NCBI RefSeq assembly: GCF_000143415.4
Contig: NW_003314273.1
Location: forward strand, 760,222-824,221
Source of the DNA: Selaginella moellendorffii
Taxonomy: Eukaryota; Streptophyta; Lycopodiopsida; Selaginellales; Selaginellaceae
DNA: 64,000 bases
Direction: 5' to 3'
Made by a program: the position numbers and the translations under genes. Under the pieces are notes generated by a model that made no database searches, was not told where the DNA came from, and saw only the letters and a list, made by a program, of their open reading frames with translations. The stretch's first letter is position 1. Every line of letters starts with the position of its first letter. Below are positions 1 through 10,227 of this stretch, in pieces.

Positions 1-60
1 GGGAATTTAAAAAGCTGAAAGCACTCACTTGGGAGATCCGTGAAATCCCACTTTAGTTCG

Positions 61-858
61 TCAATCGCTAGCCTCGGGCGATCTCCTCGACTTGGATGAT
101 CGCTCCTTCTTTCGCGAGTGGTCCTTGCGGCTCCTCTTGCTCGACGACGATGACGATTTCTTGCTGCGGTGATGGCGCTTCCTCCGGGAGCTCTCGTCGT
201 CATCAGTCGACGAGTAGTCCCTCCGGCTCCTCTTGGAACTGGATTTCCTGCTCTTGCTGCGATGGCTATGGTGTCTCTTGCGCTTCCTATCACCCTCCGA
301 ATCGTCACTGCTCAAGCTATCGTCCTTCTCCGAGGAGTAGCGCTTCTTCTTCCGGGACGAGGACGACATCTTCTTCGCGATCGCCCTCTCCATCTCCGAA
401 TCCACATCACTGTCCGAGTCGCTATCGTCGTCGGAGTCACTGCCCTTGTCGGAGTCGGTCCCCGGATGAGTCTCTTCGCGCTTTCCGCCCTTGGTGTTGC
501 CCTCCACCGCCACGGCCCCATTGCCCACGTCCTCCTTGGCCACCGCGAGGAAATTCCTACACTGGAATGGTAGATGCCCAACTCGCTTGCATCGCCGGCA
601 GGCGCCGCGGGGCTCGTCGCTGCTGGAAACCTGACCGCTCTGGATCTTCGCAAGCGCCAGCAATCCCTGGAAGCTATCGTAGGCATTCTCTCCTGCCGGC
701 ACCGGCGCCGCCCTCTCCCCGCCAGAGGGGTCCTTGCGATCCGGGGCGTAGGGATCATACCCGATTGCGCTCTGCCAAATCCCGTGAGTCTGTAGCGCCG
801 CGCTGCTGTGCACGCGATTGTTGGCGGGCATGCGAACTCGCCCCGCGGTGGCCGGCAT
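61..858 (-). CDS. CXIP4: CAX-interacting protein 4-like zinc-knuckle protein
   Basis: Single-exon gene of 265 aa. The N-terminus (MPATAGRVRMPANNRVHSSA, then a QSAIGYDPYAP stretch) is the conserved opening of plant CXIP4 proteins. A CCHC zinc knuckle (CRRCKRVGHLPFQC, spacing C-x2-C-x4-H-x4-C) lies near residues 87-100. The remainder is an acidic Asp/Ser tract followed by an Arg/Ser/Lys-rich tail resembling RS domains of splicing-associated proteins. Arabidopsis CXIP4 was found as an activator of the CAX1 H+/Ca2+ exchanger; the RS-like tail and knuckle also fit a nuclear RNA-binding role. The ATG is only 99 bp from the ATG of the divergent VMA21-like gene. Confidence 0.93.
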   Translation of the reverse strand: MPATAGRVRMPANNRVHSSAALQTHGIWQSAIGYDPYAPDRKDPSGGERAAPVPAGENAYDSFQGLLALAKIQSGQVSSSDEPRGACRRCKRVGHLPFQCRNFLAVAKEDVGNGAVAVEGNTKGGKREETHPGTDSDKGSDSDDDSDSDSDVDSEMERAIAKKMSSSSRKKKRYSSEKDDSLSSDDSEGDRKRKRHHSHRSKSRKSSSKRSRRDYSSTDDDESSRRKRHHRSKKSSSSSSKRSRKDHSRKKERSSKSRRSPEASD

Positions 859-957
859 CTTGATCCGCTCTTCCTTCGCTCCGCAACAAACCCTAGCAAA
901 GGAAATGAAAAGAATATGCTTTAGGGTTCTTCGTTTAGGGTTCTTCGCCTTGTTTTA
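859..957. promoter_or_regulatory. Compact bidirectional promoter with telo-box-like motifs
   Basis: These 99 bp separate the divergent start codons of the CXIP4-like (-) and VMA21-like (+) genes. They contain AAACCCTAG near 889 and two TTAGGGTTCTTCG units near 921-947, the AAACCCTA-type telo-box common in plant housekeeping promoters. Both 5' UTRs and the shared core promoter must fit here unless a transcript starts inside the neighbouring coding sequence. Confidence 0.6.
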
Positions 958-1301
958 ATGGCGCTCGTGAAATTCGCTATCGCGTCGGTGTTCATGTGGA
1001 CGGCGCCGCTGCTCATTCTCCAGGCTTACAAGCGCGATCTCCTCCCAGGTATGGCGAGATCGATTCATTTTCTAAGAGATTGGCTCCAGGATTTTCCAGT
1101 CTTTCACCGGAAGTGCAAACCATCGTTTGTGGATTACTGGCGGTTGTCTCCGTCAATGTCGTGATTGCCTTCTACATTCTATCGGCCATGCGAGAGCCTC
1201 CGACGAGCGCGGAGCCAAAGCCCGATCCAGAGTTTGTTTCTCGAGCTAGAGCCAGCGTCGAGGCTCTCCAATCAAGCCCAGAGATCAAGAAGAGCGAGTA
1301 A
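958..1301 (+). CDS. VMA21: VMA21-like V-ATPase assembly membrane protein
   Basis: Two exons, 958-1048 and 1090-1301, give about 100 aa; the 41-nt intron (GTATGG...CTCCAG) splits a Gly codon. Two hydrophobic segments (about residues 5-22 and 40-62) flank the motif LLPGFSSLSPEVQ, and SVNVVIAFYI follows, as in VMA21 family proteins. VMA21 is an ER membrane chaperone for assembly of the V0 sector of the vacuolar ATPase. The C-terminus ends in KKSE, resembling the lysine-rich ER-retrieval end of the family. Only this splice joins the two family halves in frame. Confidence 0.85.
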
Positions 1302-1361
1302 CAAAAAATTGGTATCGATTGATTCGCCCTCTTTCCTTTCTCTTTCGTTTTTTCTTTTCTT

Positions 1362-2021
1362 TCATTTGGTCAGCTGGACGACAATAACATAGAATTCTCC
1401 ATCTGGGACGACTACAATCTCGTGAACCTTGGTACGTACTCTCAAAAGCCTCACTTGATCCTGGAGCTAAGAAGTAAAAGATTTTGATGGCAGTAAATCG
1501 GAGCTAGAAAATCTGCGAACCTTGGATTCGATGTCGTGGATCAAATCTTTGGCTTTGGTCGCGAGTGGAACCATGTACGAGGAATACTGGTAACAAAAGT
1601 TTTACATGATTGGAGCGATCAAAGGTGTGTTTTTCTTTTCCATTTTCCAGACATTACCCGAGCAGTGGTTTGATCGTCCATCGTGCTCGTGATAGGAATT
1701 CCAAGGCTGTCTGTGACGATCGTTCCGAGAATTCCTGTGGAGAAAAGATCAAAGTCAGCCAGTGGAGCTCTTGATCTTCCAAAGATCTTGGAGGAACCAA
1801 CCTCTGTGCGACGAGATCTTCTTCACGGTCTCCTCGACGTGATACTGCGAGCGCGCGAGCGAGCATTAAGCTTCTCCTCGCGGCAATTCTATAGGGGCAA
1901 GAGAAACAAACACCTTGGCCTGCGAGAATTCGTGGGGCTCCTTCTTCTTCACCTCCACGATCACGGGAGCTTTCTCCTCCTCCTCCTCAGCTGGGGCTTC
2001 TTCTTGCTCCTTTTCCTCCAT
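1362..2021 (-). CDS. Dynein light chain roadblock-type (DYNLRB/LC7) protein
   Basis: Five small exons: 2021-1914, 1844-1802, 1734-1658, 1586-1521 and 1460-1362, with introns of 60-71 nt, all GT-AG and phase-consistent. They yield about 130 aa. After an acidic 36-residue extension (MEEKEQEEAPAEEEEE...) comes the roadblock fold: VEETVKKISSHRGILGTIV, then DSLGIPITST, a helix with ATKAKDLIHDI, and the closing strands RTKVHEIVVVPDGEFYVIVV. Roadblock proteins dimerise and bind dynein intermediate chains or act in small-GTPase regulators. The acidic N-terminal extension is not typical of the roughly 96-aa animal and plant forms I know. Close to certain as family, less so for partner. Confidence 0.85.
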
Positions 2022-2263
2022 CGCCAAATCTCCAAAGCTTTCGCTCCCGGAGGAGAGCGAGAGATGCGAGGAGTCATGAGTAATCTGGTCCGTCCATTTT
2101 ATTTTAACGAAAGTATATACTTAAAAAGATGCTAACCTAGAATGTGCCCCGTACAATGTGCCACGTGGAAAGCGCATCCAGTCCGTCCATTTTGAAGCTT
2201 ACATTTTGCCACGTGAAACTCCCAACATTTAAGGGTATATGCTTGGAGAGATGCTCTTTCTTA
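2022..2263. promoter_or_regulatory. Divergent promoter with two G-boxes
   Basis: The 242 bp between the roadblock (-) and NDUFAF4-like (+) start codons contain two CACGTG G-boxes (2162-2167 and 2210-2215), each preceded by TGC. Such sites bind bZIP and bHLH factors in plants. The surrounding sequence repeats the motif CCGTCCATTTT twice (about 2090 and 2183), suggesting a local duplication. Confidence 0.5.
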
Positions 2264-3503
2264 ATGGGGCAAGCTCTTCGCAGGGCAAGAGGAGCGGCGG
2301 CGAGGTTTGCGGAGGAGAAGAGCGCGCCGAGCGATGCCGCGCGCAAGGCCGTGGCGGCGGAGGACGAAGATCGGCCGATCCGGCTCTACTCGGCGGGCGT
2401 TCGGAGGGTGAAGACGAAGGAGCAGCTTGAGACCGAGGCACGATGGGCCGCCAAGTCGAAAGAATTGTATGGCAATCCAAAGCCAGGTAAGATTTCGATT
2501 CCATGTAGCTAGAATCTTGCGATTGAGAAGTGTGAGAGCAGCCCCGGATGCCAAGGCGCGGCTGCGAGCACAGCAGGAGAAGGAGACCGATTATCGCCCG
2601 GATCCTCCATTCGATAAATCATACGATCGTAAGTTTCGTCCATGGATCCTGCATTCTCTATGATCAAATTTTTTACTTGTGTTCTTCGTAGAGCCCTTTC
2701 CTGGTCACAAACCGGTTGAGCGAGAATCATTTGATCGAGAATGGGACCAGAGCGATCGCACTTACAAGTATATGGTCCAGAAAGCCGCTGGACAAGTGGT
2801 ATCCAGGACCGAGAACGTTGGACCTGGAGGAGAGGTACGTGTTCTTGGTACTATCATTTTTTTTCCTCTCGACTTCTCATCTAGTTTCCAGCATACCAGC
2901 ATTTCCACAGTAGCTAGATCGTTCAAACTTCATCTAGTTTCATCTAGTTTCCGGCATTTTCAGATCGTTCAAAGTTCATCTAGTTTCCAGCACTTACACC
3001 ATAGCTAAATCGTCCAAACTTCATGTAGTTTCCAGCATTCCCACAGTAGCTAGATCATCCAAACTTCATCTAGTTTCCACTATAGTTCCTAGCATTTCTT
3101 TGCTCGCAACCTCTAGAACTGTGAGCTCTCTCCGGGCTCTTTGCTTCGGCTGTAGGACCTGTCACTCAAAACGAAGTTTTGGCTTTCCTTCCAGGTCCCA
3201 AGAGCGTCATCACCGCAGCCATTCGGGACCCCCGCGCCGCTGAGCCGATCCAAAGTCGACACTGCCGACAGGGAGGGGCGGATCGTCCCAGGCAAGCTCA
3301 ACATCCTCCAGCTGAAGCAGGCCTTCCTCCTCCACCATGGCCAAGCCGAGGGAGCAGTGAAGCAACTGAGCGTGGAAGCCATAGCCGAGAAGTTCGAAGT
3401 TAATCCCGACCTCCTCAAGCGCGTGTTTAAACACACCTCTCTTGCGGAGGGCAAGCCCGTGGACAAGTCCATCTATAGGGGAGTAGCAAAGTCCTCCAGA
3501 TAA
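2264..3503 (+). CDS. NDUFAF4-like complex I assembly factor (putative)
   Basis: Exons 2264-2486, 2539-2628, 2692-2834 and 3195-3503 give about 254 aa; introns are 52, 63 and 360 nt. The protein starts MGQALRRA, a possible N-myristoylation context as in NDUFAF4. Its last 90 residues (VPGKLNILQLKQAFLLHHGQ, then SVEAIAEKFEVNPDLLKRVF) resemble the C-terminal helix pair of NDUFAF4, in which a GKISI-type strand precedes a short leucine-rich helix and a second one matching EKIMQEYQLEQKDVNSLL. NDUFAF4 helps assemble mitochondrial NADH dehydrogenase. The middle (DPPFDKSYDQPFPGHKPVE) was not recognised. The function is inferred from weak resemblance. Confidence 0.6.
2875..3110 (+). repeat. Imperfect tandem repeat inside an intron
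   Basis: The 360-nt third intron of the NDUFAF4-like gene holds about four degenerate copies of a roughly 55-60 bp unit built around CATCTAGTTTCCAGCATT, CACAGTAGCTAGATC and CCAAACTTCATCTAG. Every unit carries a pyrimidine-AG resembling an acceptor site. This repeat accounts for most of the extra length of an otherwise roughly 60-nt-type intron. Confidence 0.75.
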
Positions 3504-3826
3504 AAACGAGGAATCTTTCACTTTTACCATGGTATAAAAGAAGAACAATGTTGACATCCGTGAGTATTTCCACGCCTTTGGTTTCCATAAATTATAGGCA
3601 ATGTCGACATCTCTAGTCTCTTGACAATCTTGGCTCCTAATAAATAGATCTAATCACAATCTTGCACGTAGCGATCGAACGGTAGCGTTTCTTGACTCTT
3701 CTTTTCTCATCTAGCCTGCCACTTTTGATTGATGTCTTGATTCTAGCGATCGATCTCTTCTACTTATAATCGATGTAGTGGTCATAGGGATCGATCTTTT
3801 TCTCGTTTTTTGCTTTTCACCTTTGA
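3504..3826. other. Intergenic, no feature seen
   Basis: AT-rich 3' flank of the NDUFAF4-like gene and 5' flank of the ZIP gene. I see no further gene; a few GATCGAT-type short repeats occur. Confidence 0.6.
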
Positions 3827-4920
3827 ATGGATTGCTCCAGCGATGAATCATGCATCAACAAGGACGAAGCCCTGCGCCTCAAGATCGCGGGGATCGCCGC
3901 GATCCTCGTCAGCTCCTTGCTAGGCGTCGCGATCCCGCTGGTGTTCAAGAGCTTCAATCGCACAAGAGTGTTCTTCGCGGGGCAGTGCTTCGCGGCCGGC
4001 GTGATCCTCTCCACCGGTTTCGTGCACATACTCCCGGACGCGTTTGCGGCGCTCACCAATCCATGCCTGTCGGAGCATCCATGGGAGAAGTTCCCCTTCC
4101 CGGGATTCATCGCCATGACCACTTCCATGCTGGTTTTGTTCGTGGATTCCATGGCACTGGGCTATTACACTCGCAGGGAGGGGGAGACATCGTCCATGGG
4201 CGATCATGCAGATCATCCACACCATGTCCACGCTCATCCTTCCAACGATCACAGCGCAGAGGTCTCCAAGGTCCACGATTCGCAGGAGCTTGAAGCCAGT
4301 GCCGGGTCGACAACAACAACTATAAAAAACAAAGTTGTGGCTCAGGTAAGTGTAGAACTTCTAGCCTTTCGCTGTGATCTAGAGTTTGAGGTTTTGACTT
4401 TGCAAAGGTGCTAGAGTTTGGGATCCTCGCACATTCGGTGATAATTGGAATCGCTATGGGGACTTCGAATAGTCCATGTACTGTTCGTCCTTTGGTTGGG
4501 GCCCTTGTGTTCCATCAGTTTTTCGAGGGATTAGCACTTGGTGGATGCATTTCCTTGGTAAGATTGGCATTACTGTGGTAAAGTTTTGATAGATTCAGCC
4601 TTGCAATGCAGGGAAGCTTTAAGGCCGTTTCCAAGCTGCTCATGGCTTTGTTCTTCACTATCACGACCCCCGGTGGAATTGGTATTGGAATGATTATTTC
4701 TTCGAGATATAACGAAAATGATCCTAAGGCTTTGATTGTGGAGGGAGTGTTTGACTCTATGTCAGCTGGAATTCTTATCTACATGGCTTTGGTTGACTTA
4801 CTTGCCTCTCATTTCATGAGTAAGGAGTTCTTGCAACAATCTTGGAGACATTACAGTTTAGGATATTTGTTTTTGGTCTTGGGAGCTGGAGCAATGTCGG
4901 TGATTGCTATCTGGGCTTAG
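3827..4920 (+). CDS. ZIP-family zinc/iron transporter
   Basis: Three exons (3827-4345, 4408-4557, 4612-4920) give about 325 aa with phase-0 introns of 62 and 54 nt. Eight hydrophobic segments fit the ZIP topology. The variable cytosolic loop carries a His cluster ([17 protein letters not shown], about residues 127-143), TM4 has [10 protein letters not shown] and TM5 has [11 protein letters not shown], the metal-path histidines and glutamate of the family. ZIP proteins import Zn2+, Fe2+ or Mn2+ across the plasma or vacuolar membrane into the cytosol. The N-terminus has two Cys (CSSDESC), common in plant IRT/ZIP proteins. The substrate cannot be decided from sequence. Confidence 0.93.
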
Positions 4921-5377
4921 ATGTTTTCATAAAAATATAATATAATATGCTTATCTGGAAAATCACTTTCTACTTTTCATGTAAATATTTTAAAATAAAT
5001 ATCTCTAAAATATTAACTTCAGCGATAGATAGCTGTAAATAAAGAAGTATTTAATTTTTATATAATAAAATTGTCTTGTAAATTATAATTAGTGTTATCA
5101 TATAATTAAATAGAATGCAACACTTTATACCTCTTTGAAGCCTCTTTGATGCTGGTCAATTTGAATGCTACATTATGATTAGATGCATTTATATATAATC
5201 ACTTGGTCTTCTGTTGTTGTTTTATGACAAGATTTTATTTGTTTGGGAAAAAATAGAGATTAAGTGGCAATAAGAAATATAAGTGTGCAAGTGCCTAAAA
5301 ATGAATTAAGGCATATATATACTAAAGTAAAAACCATAAAAAAAAGGTTGATATGTTATTCCTCCATCTTCTATGAC
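4921..5377. other. AT-rich intergenic sequence
   Basis: 3' flank of the ZIP gene grading into very AT-rich, TE-like DNA; no gene or complete element seen. Confidence 0.5.
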
Positions 5378-5995
5378 NNNNNNNNNNNNNNNNNNNNNNN
5401 NNNNNNNNNNNNNNNNNNNNNNNNNNNNNNNNNNNNNNNNNNNNNNNNNNNNNNNNNNNNNNNNNNNNNNNNNNNNNNNNNNNNNNNNNNNNNNNNNNNN
5501 NNNNNNNNNNNNNNNNNNNNNNNNNNNNNNNNNNNNNNNNNNNNNNNNNNNNNNNNNNNNNNNNNNNNNNNNNNNNNNNNNNNNNNNNNNNNNNNNNNNN
5601 NNNNNNNNNNNNNNNNNNNNNNNNNNNNNNNNNNNNNNNNNNNNNNNNNNNNNNNNNNNNNNNNNNNNNNNNNNNNNNNNNNNNNNNNNNNNNNNNNNNN
5701 NNNNNNNNNNNNNNNNNNNNNNNNNNNNNNNNNNNNNNNNNNNNNNNNNNNNNNNNNNNNNNNNNNNNNNNNNNNNNNNNNNNNNNNNNNNNNNNNNNNN
5801 NNNNNNNNNNNNNNNNNNNNNNNNNNNNNNNNNNNNNNNNNNNNNNNNNNNNNNNNNNNNNNNNNNNNNNNNNNNNNNNNNNNNNNNNNNNNNNNNNNNN
5901 NNNNNNNNNNNNNNNNNNNNNNNNNNNNNNNNNNNNNNNNNNNNNNNNNNNNNNNNNNNNNNNNNNNNNNNNNNNNNNNNNNNNNNNNNNNNNNN
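5378..5995. other. Assembly gap (N run)
   Basis: 618 consecutive undetermined bases. Any open frame crossing it is meaningless. Confidence 1.
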
Positions 5996-6765
5996 TCATA
6001 TCAGTGTAATTATGTGATTACATAGTAAATTTAATTTTCTTAAGTAAATTAGATAATGAAATATACATATATTGTGAGATCTAAATGTATAACTATATTG
6101 TTATACACTATTATTAGTAGAATGGGATTTTGGTATCCATTGAATTGGTTTTAAATGAACTACTTGCTTCTATATATAAACTAGGGTTTCTGGGCTAATC
6201 TAATATGCATTTATCACTCATATTACTAGAAGGCTTCAATTGTTCCTGAGGAGTGCTTAAATTTATGTTTTTAATTTAGCATTATCTAGATTTCTTTTTT
6301 TCTTAAATTTGTGTTTTTGATTTAGCATTATCTAAATCTCTCTTATTCTTATATTTTTTCTAATTTTTTCTTTTATTTTTCTTCTTTTCATTCATCTTTA
6401 TAGTAGAGTAGTAACTTCCTCCTCCTTTAACTTTAAAGTAGCAATTGATGTAGTTGCTAAATGTTGTATGGTTGTAATAATCAAATTTAATTGATAGTAA
6501 TATTCACAACATATGGTGTAACTCCTCTTGCTTTTACTAATCCATATGTTCAATTAGAGTTCTTACAAATCCTAGGGATAATACAATTGGTTAAGTAATT
6601 TTATAGTGATTGCTACATATCATTCTTTGCATGATGTTCGATGTCTATACAAGTTTCCCACATGCTTTGAAGGGACAACACTATAATAGTACAATGGTTT
6701 GAGTGCAATAACTTGTGTAAATTACAGTTTTCTCTTGGACATCTTCAAATGCACATTTAGATATC

Positions 6766-6966
6766 TGTAAATAACTAAAAAGAACAATTCTATAAAAAGA
6801 GACAATCTATAAAAGTTTAAATATAGAAGGAAAGGGCCCATGAACAAAAGTGCACCTCCTTTTTCAATCAGTTAAGGGTTTTGGGATAATTAAAATTAAA
6901 TATCTTTGGGTTTGAGTAATATTAGGTTAGGTGACCTCCTAGGAAGTCTAAACTTAGGAACTTATA
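6766..6966 (+). mobile_element. Decayed Cassandra-type solo LTR
   Basis: About 200 bp aligning along its whole length with the 194-bp Cassandra LTR at 22,471, including AAAGGGCCCATGAA, the 5S-like TTTGGGTTTGAGTAATATTA and GGTGACCTCCTAGGAAGTC. Many differences are C-to-T or G-to-A. No matching target duplication was seen. Confidence 0.75.
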
Positions 6967-7048
6967 ACATGATGATGATGATGATAATACATTCTAGCAA
7001 TTATATTATTTCCATCAAAAGTTGTATAAATTAATTATGCAAATTAGT

Positions 7049-7190
7049 GCTTGCTTTTGAAGCCTATTGCTTCATACGAAGCAAAATATATCAAAATGGA
7101 TCAAATTGAGAATGTTATACTTGCTTTTGAAGCCTTTTGCTTCATATGAAACCAAGTATATTAAAACAAATCAAGTTAAACATGTTATGG
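7049..7190 (+). repeat. Two-copy tandem repeat of about 70 bp
   Basis: The block CTTGCTTTTGAAGCC-(T)-TTGCTTCATA-GAA occurs twice back to back (from about 7049 and 7119) with some substitutions. It lies in the decayed element A interior; no function evident. Confidence 0.6.
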
Positions 7191-8302
7191 TTAGTGCTTT
7201 ATCAAAATCTTGTGGGACTTATGTATGCACTTATTCTAGCCATCTTTGACGACACTCTTCAGTTGGCATAATGTTATGAGAAATTACCTTCCCTACTTAT
7301 TGTTACATGTACTTTAGCTCCATTTCGTGTGGAAGATGATTTTATTCTAATAGATGTTAATACTGTTGTTGCCTATGTTCAAGGATAAGGGTGAGCACAT
7401 GGTTTTAGATGTGATGTTCACTACTAAGCATGTGATGAGGTTGATCATACATATCAATATTATGGTATTTTCCATATTAATATCCTTCATTTCTCCTAAG
7501 TGGAGGTCTTGGTGTCAATAATGTCATATTAATGTTGCTATGATAGAATGTTTTTATATAGGAATTTTTCCATGAAACAAGAAGTCAAGTAAGTAGTGAC
7601 CTCTCCATCCTTTTTTCAAGAGTATCATCCAAAAGGTTCACTCAACATTAATTTATCTAGTGTTTACTTTCCAAACTCTTTATTATAACAAGAGGTCTTT
7701 ATTATTGTCTCTGTGTTAGTTGATACAATTTTGAATTTATCTTCTATCACTCAGTCTATTGCCATACATTTCCATCTACAGTTGCATCATGTGGCAGAGT
7801 TAATTTTCATTCTCTAAAGCAATCACTATACACATATATGTGTGTAAAATAAAGTGGACCCAATTATATATGTAAATGGTCTTAAGCTTGAGCTTCAATT
7901 ATTGTAGGTGGTGCTAATTCAAACTTTTGACTTTATCTTTAATATGGATTAGTTGCAACACAATTATGTTAAATGTGACTTTAAAGCTTCTTCCCTTTGC
8001 TTAATACTTTTTTATTTCTCTCTCATTCATCTTATTTGTGTTTTATTTTGTCCTTTTGCTTTTACCTTTGCTTTCATCACTTTTATCTATTCATTATGTC
8101 TTACTTCTTACTTGTTTATTCCCTCTTCAAATCCCTCAGATAGTTTTTATATTGTAGCAATTGATTGCCTTAAGGAGTATATTGATCTCTTCGACTTTGA
8201 CATATTGTTTAAGGTTGATATTGCAATGCATCAACTAAAGATACTTGTTCATTCAAAATTTTTGTTTAGTATTAGTCATCAAAGAAGATGAAATTTTCAA
8301 TT

Positions 8303-8545
8303 GTAAATGTCAAGGAGGTGTTAGAAAAGGGTGTTATCTAAAAGTCTTGAAGTTTTTAAGTGTGTGAATCTCATCTTGTAACAAAGTTTAATAGGAGTAT
8401 TTGATTCTACATCAACTATCATTTGTTAAACAAGGTAATTATCTTGGATGTATATCCTCTTCCTCACATTATTAATCTTCTAGATCATTTAGGGATAAGT
8501 TATTAGTTCACTAAGTTAGATTTTGTTTCTAGATATTAGATAATG
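8303..8545 (+). pseudogene. Ty3/gypsy reverse transcriptase relic
   Basis: One frame reads, with several stops, KEVLEKGVI, then NYHLLNKV, LDVYPLPHIINLLDHLG and FTKLDFVSRY, matching the conserved RT fingers/palm sequence of Ty3/gypsy elements. Nearly every deviation is explained by C-to-T or G-to-A change. The relic is interrupted on the right by an old Cassandra LTR at 8579. Confidence 0.75.
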
Positions 8546-8578
8546 CCAATAGTCAAGAAGAATATTATTGTAAGAAAC

Positions 8579-8963
8579 CAAAAAGGATGATTCAAGACAC
8601 GATCCATAAAGGTTCAAATATAAAGAGAAAGGGCCTATGAACAAGAATGCACCTCCTTTTTCCAATCGATTAAGCGTTTTGGAATACTTGGGGTTAATGT
8701 AAGCTCCTGAATTTGGACTTCCCGGGAGGTCACCCAGCCCAGTACTATTCAAACCCAAGGACGCTTAAACTCCAACTATCCTAAGACCTTTAACCGATTG
8801 GAAAGGGGGTGCACTCTTGTTCATGGGCCCTTTCCCTCTATATTTAACCCTAACGGATCGTCTCTCAAGTCGTTCCCTTTAGTTGCTTACAGTTAAGTGT
8901 CCTTGGGTTTGAATATTATTAGGTTGGGTGATCTCCAGAGAAGTCCAAATTCAGAAACTTACA
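8579..8963 (+). mobile_element. Old Cassandra LTR split by a second Cassandra LTR
   Basis: The left part (8579-8697) matches the first 119 bp and the right part (8892-8963) the last 72 bp of a plus-strand Cassandra LTR; together they make one solo LTR of about 186 bp. The flanks ATTAT (8574-8578) and ATCAT (8964-8968) look like a target duplication with one C-to-T change. The interruption is a younger minus-strand LTR. Confidence 0.85.
8698..8891 (-). mobile_element. Cassandra solo LTR inserted in an older Cassandra LTR
   Basis: Exactly 194 bp on the minus strand, starting and ending TGTAAGC/GCTTACA, close to the intact element at 22,471. The host LTR sequence GTTAA is duplicated on both sides (8693-8697 and 8892-8896), a clean 5-bp target duplication. 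It retains the 5S-like core (AGTTTAAGCGTCCTTGGGTT in its own orientation). Confidence 0.9.
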
Positions 8964-9044
8964 ATCATTTAGTTTATACAAGTTTTTGGTGATGCTATTT
9001 GGTTTGAACAATGCTTTAACAACTTTCTAATGGATTATAGTGCA

Positions 9045-9182
9045 TGTGATTATGGGATGAAATTTGGATATATTATCACCTTAGATTTTTGGCACTTGGG
9101 GGATATATGGGGATAAAATAGCCATTAAAGTGGATAATTATATCTTTTCTAATTGGATTAACATGAGAGGGTGTTACACTAA
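9045..9182 (+). repeat. Decayed copy of the LTR of the non-autonomous element
   Basis: GATTATGGGATGAAATTTGGATAT... to GGGTGTTACA aligns with the LTR around 22,455-23,202 (GGGATGAGATTTGGATAT... GTGCATTACA) and with 33,175-33,330. It is a single LTR-like copy with strong AT drift. Confidence 0.55.
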
Positions 9183-9257
9183 TAATAAATGAGGTTCTCT
9201 GTGATATGCTAGAGGTGACTACTAACAAACTATACAAATGATTTTGAAGCTCTTAAG

Positions 9258-9470
9258 TGAAGATCATCCTTAGATGAGTGGGCAAATTGAGCATGTCAAT
9301 CAAATAGTAAGAGATATACTATAATGTAGCATTGGCCAAAGGTAGGGATAATAGAATTTATATCTTTCATTAGTGCAATTCACTTACAATAATATTAGGC
9401 ACAATGAAACTAAGTTAAATCTTTACTTTTTCATGTTTGGAAGGCATCTCTAAATACCATTGGAGAGGTG
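9258..9470 (+). pseudogene. Ty3/gypsy integrase relic 1
   Basis: The frame reads HP*MSGQIEHVNQIVRDIL followed by a degenerate LVQFTYNN segment, matching the HPQTDGQTERVNQ and YNNS region of Ty3/gypsy integrases. Stops interrupt it. Unlike the young chromovirus in this window, no intron separates HPQ from the following residues. Confidence 0.7.
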
Positions 9471-10227
9471 ACTATTAACTTTATTAATAACATCTTAATT
9501 CATTTGGAGGGAGAATGGGAATAATATATTCATAATATTCACAAAGTGTTGGATCAATTGTGAGAAGTTGGTTTGAAGCTAAAGCACTTGAAGTATATCT
9601 TTGGGTTCAAGGATACGTCTCATGAAGTTTTGCAAATTATTTGATAAACTTTTAGTTGTTCTAAAGTTCCCTATTCTGAAGTATATAAATGATGTATAAT
9701 TCTTTTTAGGTAGGATGTAATATCTTGGTTGTTTTATTGATCATTTTTTTAATTATACTACACTATTGCAAGCATTGCTAAAACTATCAATATTACCTTT
9801 TATATAAGTAGAGGTGAATTACTTCATAATAGAGGAGTGTTTAGTAAACAACCCTAAGCCCTAACCCCCAACACAACAGTTTAGGGTTTTAAGATAGAAA
9901 GCTCTAATTCTTGGACATTACTAAAATTTGATAATGCTATGGTTACTTCATTGTTGAAGCAAAAGAACTTAGTTGGTCATACTGTTCGATAGGCTTTAAA
10001 ACTCCATATATATAATATCAAAGTTGTTCATTTCCTGAAAAGTTATATAGTTAATATTAATGCTCTTTCTTGAGCTCCTTTCCTTTCTTTGTCCTTTTAT
10101 TATATACTTGATGAGTTTGTTGTTCCATTTATAACTTCTTGAATTTGGCTAATACTAACACCCTTTGTTGAGCTCTTCTTATTTTTTTACCCTCTTTTCT
10201 ATTTTCTGATGAGTTTGTTGTTCCACT

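Noticed and set aside
5264-6025. Long open frames spanning the N run
   Set aside because: Undetermined bases carry no stops; not evidence of coding.
9848-9890. Interstitial CCCTAA-like repeats
   Set aside because: Only two or three degenerate units; not a telomeric array.
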